Shown one piece after another: positions 8,497 to 17,080 of a stretch of 64,000 nt of DNA (positions are counted from its first letter, which is position 1; each line of letters begins with the position of its first letter). A program made the translations under genes and the position numbers. The stretch is taken from positions 200,754-264,753 of the forward strand of contig DBCO01000010.1 in NCBI GenBank assembly GCA_002293145.1. The letters are read 5' to 3'. The stretch comes from Akkermansiaceae bacterium UBA956 (lineage in GTDB: Bacteria; Verrucomicrobiota; Verrucomicrobiia; Verrucomicrobiales; Akkermansiaceae). The notes beneath the pieces are model-generated. The model saw nothing but the letters and a program-made list of their open reading frames with translations, was not told the origin of the DNA and did no database searches.

Positions 8497-9312
8497 ATGT
8501 GGACTACTGCTGCTGAATTCGAAGACATCCGATACGAGACGATTGATGAGGGACAGATCGCTAAGATTACGATCAATCGCCCGGAAGTGCGCAATGCCTT
8601 TCGGCCCAAGACGGTAATGGAAATGCTCCAAGCCTTCGAGCTCGCGCACCAAGATCCTGCCGTGGGCGTGATCATTCTCACGGGTGAGGGGGATCTTGCA
8701 TTTTGTTCTGGCGGTGACCAAAAAGTCCGCGGCCATGCCGGCTACGTCGGTGATGATGGCGTGCCGCGTTTGAATGTATTGGATTTACAGAAAAAAATCC
8801 GCAGCTTACCCAAGCCCGTCGTCGCCATGGTCGCAGGATATGCCATCGGTGGCGGACACGTGCTGCACATCGTCTGCGATCTCACCATTGCTGCCGATAA
8901 CGCGCGCTTTGGTCAGACCGGGCCCAAAGTTGGCTCCTTCGATGGCGGCCTTGGTTCCAGCTACCTCGCGCGCATCGTTGGTCAGAAGAAAGCCCGAGAG
9001 ATTTGGTATCTCTGCCGTCAATACGATGCGCAGCAAGCGCTCGACATGGGACTCGTCAACACCGTGGTGCCGCTCGCGGATTTGGAAAAAGAAACCCTGC
9101 AATGGTGCCGCGAGATGCTCGCGCACTCGCCGCTCGCGCTGCGCTGCCTCAAGTCTGCCCTCAATGCCGATTGCGATGGTCAAATGGGACTGCTCGATCT
9201 CGCAGGCAATGCCACGCTTCTTTACTACATGAGCGAGGAAGGGAAAGAAGGCAAACAAGCATTCCTTGATAAACGCAAGCCCGACTTCACCAAGTTCCCG
9301 CGGGTGCCTTAA
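8497..9312 (+). CDS. menB: 1,4-dihydroxy-2-naphthoyl-CoA synthase
   Basis: A crotonase-fold enzyme of 271 residues that closes the second ring in menaquinone synthesis, turning o-succinylbenzoyl-CoA into 1,4-dihydroxy-2-naphthoyl-CoA. Visible marks are TINRPEVRNAFRPKT, SGGDQKVRG, the oxyanion-hole segment GYAIGGGHVLH, KVGSFDGGLGSSYLAR with the conserved aspartate, and the MenB-specific tail YYMSEEGKEGKQAFLDKR. The ATG at 8497 is preferred over a TTG at 8437, since the extra twenty residues do not fit the family. menA follows after 19 bases, which suggests co-transcription. The window lacks the other men genes. Confidence 0.96.
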   Translation: MWTTAAEFEDIRYETIDEGQIAKITINRPEVRNAFRPKTVMEMLQAFELAHQDPAVGVIILTGEGDLAFCSGGDQKVRGHAGYVGDDGVPRLNVLDLQKKIRSLPKPVVAMVAGYAIGGGHVLHIVCDLTIAADNARFGQTGPKVGSFDGGLGSSYLARIVGQKKAREIWYLCRQYDAQQALDMGLVNTVVPLADLEKETLQWCREMLAHSPLALRCLKSALNADCDGQMGLLDLAGNATLLYYMSEEGKEGKQAFLDKRKPDFTKFPRVP

Positions 9313-9331
9313 TTGATAGATTAGATCAACC

Positions 9332-10204
9332 ATGAAAAACTGGCTCCTAGCTGCTCGACCAAAGACCCTGCCTGCCGCCATTGTGCCGGTATGGGCCGGA
9401 TGCGTGTTGGCGTGGAAATTGCAAGGAAGCTGGAATCCGTGGCTGGCGTTTTGTACTCTTGCGGGCGCTATCTGCATTCAGATTGCTACGAATTTTTTCA
9501 ATGATGCCATCGATGCGCAGAAAGGTGCCGATACCGAGAAACGGCTCGGGCCGACTCGTGTGACCTCGAGTGGACTAATCTCTCGCCGTGCTGTATTCAT
9601 CGCCGCGGGAGTGTTTCTTTTTCTCGCAACACTTTGCGGCGTGGTCCTCTACCAAGCCGTTGGTTGGCCGATCATCGCCATCGGCCTGCCCTCTTTATAC
9701 TTGGCCTATGGCTACACCGGAGGGCCATTTCCGTTAGCCTACCGCGGTATGGGCGAGGTTTTTGTCGTCGCGTTTTTTGGCATCATCGCTGTGGGAGGTA
9801 CTGTGTTGATTCAGATGAACCAATGGCGCGAGGAGGCGATGCTGCTTGGTTTTCAAATCGGCTTGCTTTCCGCCGTGTTGATTTCGATCAATAACTTGCG
9901 CGATCGTGAAGAAGATGCAAGCACTGGCAAAAATACCATGGCCGTGCGTTTGGGGGATCGCGGTGCACGTTTCTTAGTTTGGCTGGAAGTCAAAGTCGCA
10001 GCCTTCTGTGGATTGCTTTGGCTGAAGCACGGCCTACCATGGCTCACGCTGGCCTCGTTGCCGCTGCTCACCTTGGGGATGTTTCTGCTCTTTCGGGTCT
10101 TTAGCGAGCCCGCCGGAAAAGGCATGAATAGCCTGCTCGCGCTCGCTGGTATCATGCTCATCCTATTCGCCATCAGCTTTCATGCGGCGAGTGTCTTTGG
10201 ATGA
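9332..10204 (+). CDS. menA: 1,4-dihydroxy-2-naphthoate polyprenyltransferase
   Basis: An integral membrane UbiA-superfamily enzyme of 290 residues that attaches the polyprenyl chain to 1,4-dihydroxy-2-naphthoate, giving demethylmenaquinone. The first aspartate-rich motif is NFFNDAIDAQKGAD, followed by the MenA-typical KRLGPTRVTSSGLIS. The second is NNLRDREEDASTGKNTMAVRLG. About eight to nine hydrophobic segments are visible. It directly follows menB on the same strand, so the two late steps of menaquinone synthesis are encoded together. A small hairpin separates it from the convergent DUF2452 gene. Confidence 0.95.
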   Translation: MKNWLLAARPKTLPAAIVPVWAGCVLAWKLQGSWNPWLAFCTLAGAICIQIATNFFNDAIDAQKGADTEKRLGPTRVTSSGLISRRAVFIAAGVFLFLATLCGVVLYQAVGWPIIAIGLPSLYLAYGYTGGPFPLAYRGMGEVFVVAFFGIIAVGGTVLIQMNQWREEAMLLGFQIGLLSAVLISINNLRDREEDASTGKNTMAVRLGDRGARFLVWLEVKVAAFCGLLWLKHGLPWLTLASLPLLTLGMFLLFRVFSEPAGKGMNSLLALAGIMLILFAISFHAASVFG

Positions 10205-10208
10205 AGAC

Positions 10209-10232
10209 TTCACGGTGTTTCTGCGCCGTGAA
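10209..10232. terminator. hairpin between convergent genes (possible bidirectional terminator)
   Basis: TTCACGG at 10209-10215 pairs with CCGTGAA at 10226-10232 around a 10-base loop, in the 38-base gap between menA and the convergent DUF2452 gene. There is no T run on the plus strand, so terminator activity is uncertain. Confidence 0.4.
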
Positions 10233-10242
10233 ACAAGCCCGC

Positions 10243-10674
10243 TTACATCGAGGAGCCTGCGGTTGAAACGGTGCCGAAGAGTTCATGGGAGTCCACCGTC
10301 GCGCCGAGGGCTTCTACTTTCCATTGTCGGTCAATGTTGAGCCTCACTGTAGCAAGATGGCGCATCGGCCACTCGTGCGGGGCGATCATCGAGAGCACAT
10401 TGCCGCGCGACATCGCATAGAGGTAGTAGGTTTGGCCAACGACTGGCTCGAACTGGATCGATGCCTCATAAACTAGTTTATTCCAGTTAAAATGATCGAT
10501 TGCCTGCAGATATTGCTCACGCAACTCACGCAGTTTCTGTTGCAAATCGCGTTGCACCTCACTAATTCCGCGCGACTTGAAGCTGCTCAAATCATTCGGA
10601 ATGATCGGCGGACTCAAGGTCGAAACCGGATAAGGCATGAAGGCGCGTGAGGGTGTCTCGGTGTTATCAGTCAT
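10243..10674 (-). CDS. DUF2452 family protein
   Basis: A soluble protein of 143 residues. The C-terminal half (FEPVVGQTYYLY, then LSMIAPHEWP and RLNIDRQWKVEAL) matches the pattern I know for DUF2452, a small family without a known function. Residues 40-65 (QQKLRELREQYLQAIDHFNWNK) look like an amphipathic helix. The ATG at 10674 is the only good start. It converges on menA and is divergent from the secreted DUF1080 gene. No function can be assigned. Confidence 0.75.
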   Translation of the reverse strand: MTDNTETPSRAFMPYPVSTLSPPIIPNDLSSFKSRGISEVQRDLQQKLRELREQYLQAIDHFNWNKLVYEASIQFEPVVGQTYYLYAMSRGNVLSMIAPHEWPMRHLATVRLNIDRQWKVEALGATVDSHELFGTVSTAGSSM

Positions 10675-10761
10675 GTGATTTTACAGCTATGCCACAGATT
10701 TTTTCCTGCGCAAGACGTGATCTTTGATCGACAAGGAAAAAATCGCACGTAAAAGAGAAGA

Positions 10762-11448
10762 ATGACCAATTTCCTGAAGAAACCAGCATTTTTGCTGAGC
10801 ATCGCCGCCGCCATTAGCATGAGCTCTCACTCGCTGCATGCCGCTGAGCCCAGCTGGCAATCACTTTTCGATGGCAAAACCATGAGCGGCTGGACGGCTC
10901 TCGATGGCAAAGCGCCAGGCAAGGGTTGGCAGGTACAGGAGGGCATCATCCACCTCAAGGGACAAGGCGGAAACTTGATCAGCACGGAGGAATTTAGTGA
11001 ATTCGAGCTCGAATGGGAATGGAAGATCGCCCCCAGCGCCAACAACGGGATTAAATACTGGGTCACCAAAATGGGCAATGATTGGCTCGGCATCGAGTAC
11101 CAAATGATCGATGACGGCGTGAGTCCCGATGGTAAAAGCGGTAGCAGTCACGCCACCGCGAGCTTTTACGACATCAAGGCCGCGCCCACCGAGAAGCCGT
11201 TGAAACAAGCGGGCGAATGGAACATTAGTCGCGTCATCAGTCGCAATGGCGTGGTGGAGCACCACCTCAATGGCAAACTGGTCGTCTCCGCTGACACCAA
11301 ATCACCCGAGTGGAAAACACTAGTTGCTGCGAGCAAATTCAAGAATAAACCCGAGTTCGCTCCGGGCAAAGGTCGCATCATGCTCACCGATCACCAATCA
11401 GAAGCCTGGTATCGCAACATCCGCATTCGCAATCTCGCAGGTAAATAA
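10762..11448 (+). CDS. secreted DUF1080 (3-keto-disaccharide hydrolase-like) protein
   Basis: A 228-residue exported protein with a Sec signal peptide ending near residue 28 (HSLHAAEP). The concanavalin-like fold of DUF1080 is recognisable from WQSLFDGKTMSGWTALDG, ISTEEFSEFELEWEWK, NNGIKYWVTKMG, GIEYQMIDD and WYRNIRIRNL. Members characterised in Bacteroidetes cleave 3-keto-glycosides, and the family is strongly expanded in Planctomycetes and Verrucomicrobia. Here it stands alone, with no oxidoreductase partner of the GFO/IDH type nearby, so its substrate is open. The start at 10762 lies just after an AAGAGAAGA stretch that could bind ribosomes. Confidence 0.9.
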   Translation: MTNFLKKPAFLLSIAAAISMSSHSLHAAEPSWQSLFDGKTMSGWTALDGKAPGKGWQVQEGIIHLKGQGGNLISTEEFSEFELEWEWKIAPSANNGIKYWVTKMGNDWLGIEYQMIDDGVSPDGKSGSSHATASFYDIKAAPTEKPLKQAGEWNISRVISRNGVVEHHLNGKLVVSADTKSPEWKTLVAASKFKNKPEFAPGKGRIMLTDHQSEAWYRNIRIRNLAGK

Positions 11449-11651
11449 TCAGATTTCTGTTAGATTATCGTGACGACCATGCACGGGCACGAAATGGGTA
11501 TGCAGTCATGCGATGACAGCAAAGTTGGGTAAAAAATGGCGACAATGGAGGAGAGATTGTGACATCATAAATTGGTATTTTTGCTTCTTTCCTCATTATC
11601 CACAAATCTCAGCTCTACGCAATCAAATAGCAGCGCGTGCAGAAAAAATAC

Positions 11652-11979
11652 GCGTGTATCGATGCGTTGTGTTTTGATTTTCCTTTGAAAGAATTGTCCC
11701 GCCCGTTGCTGGCATTGGCATGATGTTTTTCCCAATGTCTGAGCAAGGTGCGCAAATTTATGGTGAGCATGGAGCTTTGGTGAAAGATCCCATGGGCAAG
11801 CCCTGAAGGATCATACGCTGGTGTATTTTTCCTCGATGGATTGCGCAGTGGAAGCAAGTCGCGTGGCCGCCGCGGGGGGCACCGTGGCTCAGGAAAAAAC
11901 CTCGATTGGGCAATATGGATTCATGGCCTTGTGCGTCGATTCGGAAGAAAAGTCATTCGGCATTCACTTGCTGAAATGA
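11652..11979 (+). pseudogene. VOC family (glyoxalase-like) pseudogene, at least two frameshifts
   Basis: Three reading frames together spell one VOC-family protein. Frame one gives CFDFPLKELSRPL (ending about 11706). After a shift, the second frame gives GMMFFPMSEQGAQIYG and GALVKDPMGKP up to a TGA at 11804. After a second shift the third frame gives DHTLVYFSSMDCAVEAS, then RVAAAGGTVAQEKTSIGQYG and a normal end with a stop at 11977-11979. The order and spacing match small glyoxalase/bleomycin-resistance-fold proteins of about 120 residues. The region upstream is too decayed to find the start. The rest of this 547-base gap (11449-11651) holds nothing I can recognise. Confidence 0.72.
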
Positions 11980-11995
11980 GTCAATTGCGCGCACT

Positions 11996-13540
11996 CTAGC
12001 TCTCGTATCCTCGATCGCGGAGCATGGGGCGGAAGGTGTCGTGAAATGGTTGCAGCCACTTCTCATAGTTTTTCCAGCGTGCTATGGAGTGGCGATAGAG
12101 GTCTTTGCGCACGGCAAGATGGGTGGGAGACTTTACTACTTTTTCTGCGGCTCGTTGCTTGTGGTCGATTTGTTGTGCTTGCCATTCGAGGCCTAAGAAC
12201 TCGGTGGTTTTCCGCCCCCATGACTCAAGGTCATCGATCATGTCTTCGTAGCGGACTTCCATCCAATCTTGTTCTAGCAGCGGTTTGGTCTGTTGCCAGA
12301 TGTCATGGGTGAACAAGCATTGGTGCACGGTATCTTCTAGCGATAGCCAGTGGCTGCTCCATGGGGTGCGATCACACCACTGGAAGAATGAGCTAATGCA
12401 GACGTCACGAGGATCACGTTGCGCGTAGATCAAGCGTGAGTGGGGCATCGTTTTCGCTATTCGCGGAACAGAGACACTAAGACCCGGATTTTTGTCAAGC
12501 CACACTTTGATTCTAGGATCTTGCGGTTGCTCGCGCTGCAGATGATGGAGATAATTTTGCCTGCGGATAGCCATTTGGTTTTCTGGCAATTGATGGACGT
12601 AGGCGGAGAAGGGTAGGGTGACGGCTGAGGAGCTGTGCTCGGCCATCAATTGCGCATCAATGCACAATGAATAGAGGTTGGTTTCCTCGATGCTGCAAAG
12701 TTCGTGATGGGCGTCGAGAACTTGCTCTAGCAGGGTTGTGCCGCTGCGTGGATGCCCTAGTAAAAATGCATGATCCTGTGATGGCGGGCATTCATTCCTC
12801 CATCTGCATGCGTCTTCTCGTCGAAATTGTAGACTATCTCGATGCCATGCGCGCCAGGACGTTCGCTGGGATTGGAATGCCTGAATTTTTGGGTCATGGC
12901 GGACTTCCAGTAGTTTGGCTCGGCACAGCGAGGCAAATGCGTCATCGTAGTGCCCAAGTTGATCTTGGACATGGGCGAGGTGATGACCGTGAGCTGCAGT
13001 AAAGGTGAAGGGAATCTGGGGGTGGGCTTGTGCTAGTTCGGTGAGAATTGGCAATGCTTGACGCGGATCGCAGCGCATCCACCACATTGCCCGCGCGGAG
13101 CGGACCTCAGGATAGGATCCGCTAAAAGACTCGGCATAATCAAGTGCCTCCTGTGCATCTTCGATGGCGGATAGGCGCAAATGTAGTGCAGCTTCTCGCG
13201 CTCCGCCGACGGCCTTTTCCGCATCGGTGCGACAAGAGCGCATCTTGCGGAAGACCTCGAGTGCATGCTTGTACAAGCTCATTTTCTGTAATTCCTCACC
13301 CAGAAAATCCAGCTGTGACCCATTGTGTTCACAGAGCAAGGTTGCTTCTGTAATGTATTCCACTAGGCGGTCACGTTGGCGTAGCTTGTGGCAACATAGG
13401 ATCAGATCGAGTAGAAATGCGGGATGCCGAAATCCGCTTGAGCGGATTTGCTCAAGAATTTGCAAGGATTCTTCATATTGTCCGACCTGCATGAAATTCA
13501 TGCATTCGCGATGAAGTGATGAAAGTAGGTCGGAATTCAT
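11996..13540 (-). CDS. TPR-sulfotransferase fusion protein
   Basis: A protein of 514 residues. The N-terminal 240 residues are helical with TPR-like pairs (for example YEESLQILEQI and KHALEVFRKM). The C-terminal half is a PAPS-dependent sulfotransferase: the 5'-phosphosulfate loop LGHPRSGTTLLEQVL (PRSGTT at residues 264-269) and the 3'-phosphate segment RLIYAQRDPRDVCISSFF are both present. It has no signal peptide, so it is probably cytosolic or membrane associated. TPR-sulfotransferases of this build occur widely in Verrucomicrobia, Planctomycetes and Alphaproteobacteria and are thought to sulfate glycans or peptides; the acceptor is unknown here. It lies after the surface repeat protein on the same strand. 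Confidence 0.9.
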   Translation of the reverse strand: MNSDLLSSLHRECMNFMQVGQYEESLQILEQIRSSGFRHPAFLLDLILCCHKLRQRDRLVEYITEATLLCEHNGSQLDFLGEELQKMSLYKHALEVFRKMRSCRTDAEKAVGGAREAALHLRLSAIEDAQEALDYAESFSGSYPEVRSARAMWWMRCDPRQALPILTELAQAHPQIPFTFTAAHGHHLAHVQDQLGHYDDAFASLCRAKLLEVRHDPKIQAFQSQRTSWRAWHRDSLQFRREDACRWRNECPPSQDHAFLLGHPRSGTTLLEQVLDAHHELCSIEETNLYSLCIDAQLMAEHSSSAVTLPFSAYVHQLPENQMAIRRQNYLHHLQREQPQDPRIKVWLDKNPGLSVSVPRIAKTMPHSRLIYAQRDPRDVCISSFFQWCDRTPWSSHWLSLEDTVHQCLFTHDIWQQTKPLLEQDWMEVRYEDMIDDLESWGRKTTEFLGLEWQAQQIDHKQRAAEKVVKSPTHLAVRKDLYRHSIARWKNYEKWLQPFHDTFRPMLRDRGYES

Positions 13541-13566
13541 GGTGAGAAGGGCAATGAGATCGAGGG

Positions 13567-13600
13567 TAAAAATGGGCGGCAGTGATCAACTGCCGCCCAT
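13567..13600 (-). terminator. rho-independent terminator of the autotransporter-type gene
   Basis: A 12-bp perfect stem (ATGGGCGGCAGT at 13572-13583, complement at 13589-13600, loop GATCA) is followed on the minus strand by five T residues. It lies just past the stop of the 1.1-kb-codon repeat protein and separates it from the sulfotransferase gene. Confidence 0.85.
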
Positions 13601-13630
13601 AGGTATAAGCTCAAGGAGTAGGAATCAATC

Positions 13631-16600
13631 TCAAGGAGTGACTTCGCTGACCATCAATCGAATGAAGCGTTTGTCATTTGCTGATGTGCTACCACTGGTG
13701 CGGAAGGTGTGCCACTCCCAACCGGAATCCAGAGCGGGTAGATTCGTGATCGCCGCCTGAACATTTGCGGCGTCTGAAGTACTAAGTTTATCGACGTTGA
13801 CCACATTCCAGACGGTGAGGTCATTGCTGGCCTCAATGGTGTATTTGACTTCATCGATGGCACTTTCCTGTTTGACTGCATCGGGAGCGCCGTCAGCAAA
13901 TGTTGCTCCCGTGCGCACGGCAACCGTGAACGTTAAGACATCGTCTCCTGCTAGCGTGTGGATTTTCGAATAAACTTTGGCCTGTGATGTCACGGAAGTG
14001 GGGTTGGAGTTCGTGGCAAATTCCATCAGGTTACTCATACCGTCTCCATCTGTGTCACCAGCTTTTCCACCCGTAGCTGCGGTGGCAGTTGCCCAAACAT
14101 CATAGGCTGATGGTGGTCCCGTGATTACTGTCACGATACCAGTTCCGGTGAAATAGGTGTCGTCGATATTGTCTGCACCTGATCCTGTAGCGCCCCACGT
14201 GCCAGCTTGCTTTTGCGTGGCCCCAAAGAATAAAGTGTTAACCGTTTCATTGCTGTCAGAAGGATCTACAACGCCGCCGTTGATGACGAGTTTATTGGTG
14301 TCAGACAGTGATGTTCCCGATACTTTGAGCACGCCAGCATTGACTGTCGTGTCGCCGGCATAGGTATTATTACCTGTCAGCTTAAGTGTGCCGTCACCGG
14401 TTTTCGTTAGGTTGTTATTCACGAAGATCACGCCGCTGACAATCAAGTCGTCTGCGGCAGCGCCATCTTCCACATAGAGCGTTGCACTTCCGACGAGTTG
14501 CAGGGGAGTTGTAATTTCCGAACTTTCTGCGCTGGCGAGGCTGGACATTGTGCCACCCCAGGTGCGCAACGGGCCAGTGCCATTCACCAAGCCGCCTGTC
14601 AATTGCAGAGTGGAAATGTATTGCTCAGCACCCAAGGTGAGGGTTCCCTTCACGCGGATGGAATTCGCATCCACGCCCAAGTTGTGTGCTCCGCTTGTGC
14701 TTAAGGTGCCAGATTCTTCGACGGTGACGATGTTGCTTGCTCCAAAAGGATTCACATACCATCCTCCCGCTGTGACATGGAGCGTGCCATTTTCAACAGT
14801 GACTCCGCCGGAGAAACTCTTGTTATTGGGTATCGTCAGAGTACCTGCTCCGCGCTTGACCAAACTGCCACCGCCGGTAATCGCATACGATACTGACTGA
14901 TTCGCGGCGAGATCATAGACGAGCACGCCAGCATTAGCGATCGATGAATTGGACAGACTTCCTTTGACCACCAGCGTGCCATTCATGATGTCGGTCACTC
15001 CTTGATATGTGTGGCCGGATTCGAACGTGAGCGTTCCAGGGCCTGATTTGCTGATTCCTAAGGGGCCTGAAATTTTGCCACTTCCAGAAACTGTGTAGTC
15101 AAGAGTGTCATTGATAAACAGCACGGACGCTGGCGCAACGTCTGCGGCTAGGGTTACAGTTCCCGTGCTTGCTGTATCGTCAAAGGTAATCACGTCATCG
15201 TTGTAGAATTTGGATGCTGATGAGTCACTCTCCAGTTTCCAGTTCGAAGTCGAGTTGATATCCCATGCTGAGCTAGAGGCGCCAGTCCATAACACGCTTT
15301 CCGCCCCGGTGATGACAAGTTTGATTTCTTGTGCCGTGCTATCATGTACGAGGTTGGCACTGTAGTGCGGATTTGGTAGTGCAGCGGCACTCAGGCCAGC
15401 AAAGCCCAATCCAGTTAAGGTCGTGTATTTGATGACAGTGAATTCGTCGCTGATGAAAAGTGGCCCAGCGGGGGAAAGCGAGACTTGCGACGCACTGATG
15501 ACATTAAGATCTAGCACATCCAAGCGATCGCTATTCGCTCCGCCAACACGGAAGTTGAAGGTTGTTGTGTCGGCCTCGATGTCGCTAACCAGACTTGTGC
15601 CAGGAGTAGGTGTCGAACCAGCACCGATCACGGAACCACTGTTGGCGACAATCTTACTTGAAAGAACCGAGCCTGCTAGGAATCGGCCTGCATTCACGAT
15701 GGTGTCTCCCGCATAGTTGCTGCCTGAAGGATTTGTCCCCAGAGAAAGTGTGCCTGCCCCATTTTTGATGATGCCACCTGCTCCCGTCGCACCGTTGGCC
15801 AAGGTCATCGTGCGAGCCGTAGTTCCATTCACAGCATCCAAGGAGTCAAATGTCACCGTGCTGGTGAGGTTGATCGCCTTGGCTGATGTCCAATTGTCGG
15901 TTGCTCCAATGGTCGCATCGCCAGCATTGACTGACTTATTGGCTTGGTTGTTGATCCCGCCTGCTCCAATGTTTAATCGGCCACCAGTGAGATTGTATGA
16001 CGCTACGTTACCTCTTCCATTATCGAGGTTGATACCGCGTAGATTGGCAGTGCCGCCACTTTGATTGAGTTGAACGTTGCTGCGATCCCAGCCGAGACTA
16101 AGTCGTGCATTAGGTGAATTCAGCGTGCCTCCAGAGAGGTTGTATATGGTCGTCGAGCCGTAGCCCCAGTGACCCATTAGGAACGCTGCACCTGTGCCAT
16201 TGCCATCGTTGGATCCGTTGATGTTGAGAGTGCCTCCTGTGTGACTAACTGTATCATTGACGTAATACCAGTCAGCCATGATGAATCGGTCCGTGATGAT
16301 ATTAGCCCCTGCCGCAATGATTAAATTCTGGGTTGATCCTGAGCCGTTCCAACTGCCGCGAATACTTCCGGAGACGGTTAATGGCCCTGCAATCGTCAAA
16401 GTTCCGCCATGGAGATTCAAGTTTCCATTGACGCTAGTTGTGCCTGACAAGGTTACGGAAGCCCCACCGTTTTTCGACAATGACTCCGACGAAACATTCG
16501 CGGCGATCAATCCCGTGCCCGAACCAGCTAATGTGCCCGCACCAGCGAAACTTAGTGAGCCAGCACTGCCAATGCTGACAGTTCCTTCTTCAAAAACCAG

Positions 16601-16927
16601 CTGTCCTAGTGTGATTATACCGCTGGTTTCTACGGTAAAAGCATCGACTGCATCATTTCCCGCTGAAAAAATAGCCACATCGCCATCATTCCAAGCGCCA
16701 GGCATTGTGGTGTCTCCTAGTGCGGTGGCGTTCCAAAATGAATCGATACCCCACGTTCCGGCTGCTGCTGTCCCTGCTCCTACTGTATCTCCATTCGCAT
16801 CCCAGTAAAGATTTGCTGCACCTGCCTGGGCGATCAGACACGCTGCAAATGCGATTTGTAGTTTCGAACTAGAATTAATGCCTCGGCGGAGGCTTGGTGT
16901 CATGTAATGTGGGTATTTTTGTTTCAT
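13631..16927 (-). CDS. autotransporter-associated beta-strand repeat surface protein
   Basis: A very large exported protein (1098 residues from the ATG at 16927; an upstream in-frame ATG at 16984 is possible). The signal segment KLQIAFAACLIAQAGA is followed by LYWDANGDTVG, a common start of verrucomicrobial repeat proteins. The body is a beta-helix built of many copies of a strand repeat like LTGNNTYAGDTTVNAGVLKV. Near residue 970 there is a calcium-binding type segment (AGDTDGDGMSNLMEFATNSN), as often precedes the C-terminal domain in this phylum. No outer-membrane beta-barrel translocator is visible, so despite the repeat name it is not a classical autotransporter. It probably forms a surface or secreted fibre. 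A terminator follows. Confidence 0.88.
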   Translation of the reverse strand: MKQKYPHYMTPSLRRGINSSSKLQIAFAACLIAQAGAANLYWDANGDTVGAGTAAAGTWGIDSFWNATALGDTTMPGAWNDGDVAIFSAGNDAVDAFTVETSGIITLGQLVFEEGTVSIGSAGSLSFAGAGTLAGSGTGLIAANVSSESLSKNGGASVTLSGTTSVNGNLNLHGGTLTIAGPLTVSGSIRGSWNGSGSTQNLIIAAGANIITDRFIMADWYYVNDTVSHTGGTLNINGSNDGNGTGAAFLMGHWGYGSTTIYNLSGGTLNSPNARLSLGWDRSNVQLNQSGGTANLRGINLDNGRGNVASYNLTGGRLNIGAGGINNQANKSVNAGDATIGATDNWTSAKAINLTSTVTFDSLDAVNGTTARTMTLANGATGAGGIIKNGAGTLSLGTNPSGSNYAGDTIVNAGRFLAGSVLSSKIVANSGSVIGAGSTPTPGTSLVSDIEADTTTFNFRVGGANSDRLDVLDLNVISASQVSLSPAGPLFISDEFTVIKYTTLTGLGFAGLSAAALPNPHYSANLVHDSTAQEIKLVITGAESVLWTGASSSAWDINSTSNWKLESDSSASKFYNDDVITFDDTASTGTVTLAADVAPASVLFINDTLDYTVSGSGKISGPLGISKSGPGTLTFESGHTYQGVTDIMNGTLVVKGSLSNSSIANAGVLVYDLAANQSVSYAITGGGSLVKRGAGTLTIPNNKSFSGGVTVENGTLHVTAGGWYVNPFGASNIVTVEESGTLSTSGAHNLGVDANSIRVKGTLTLGAEQYISTLQLTGGLVNGTGPLRTWGGTMSSLASAESSEITTPLQLVGSATLYVEDGAAADDLIVSGVIFVNNNLTKTGDGTLKLTGNNTYAGDTTVNAGVLKVSGTSLSDTNKLVINGGVVDPSDSNETVNTLFFGATQKQAGTWGATGSGADNIDDTYFTGTGIVTVITGPPSAYDVWATATAATGGKAGDTDGDGMSNLMEFATNSNPTSVTSQAKVYSKIHTLAGDDVLTFTVAVRTGATFADGAPDAVKQESAIDEVKYTIEASNDLTVWNVVNVDKLSTSDAANVQAAITNLPALDSGWEWHTFRTSGSTSANDKRFIRLMVSEVTP

Positions 16928-17080
16928 AATTGTATGTATATACGATACAGAACGGTTCTTACGAGATGCGTAGCGATTTGGCAAGAAAAAAAAGCATATC
17001 TTGGAAAAATATTATACTGAACGATAGATACTCGGGGCCTAATAGACCTAATACAATAGGTAGGAGATGGGCAGGGGCGC

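Noticed and set aside
7585..8736. 383-codon open frame on the minus strand
   Set aside because: Antisense to the beta-CASP protein gene and spanning into menB; no family features.
16278..16808. 176-codon proline-rich open frame on the plus strand
   Set aside because: Antisense to the beta-strand repeat protein; proline/valine runs mirror its Gly/Thr/Asn repeats.
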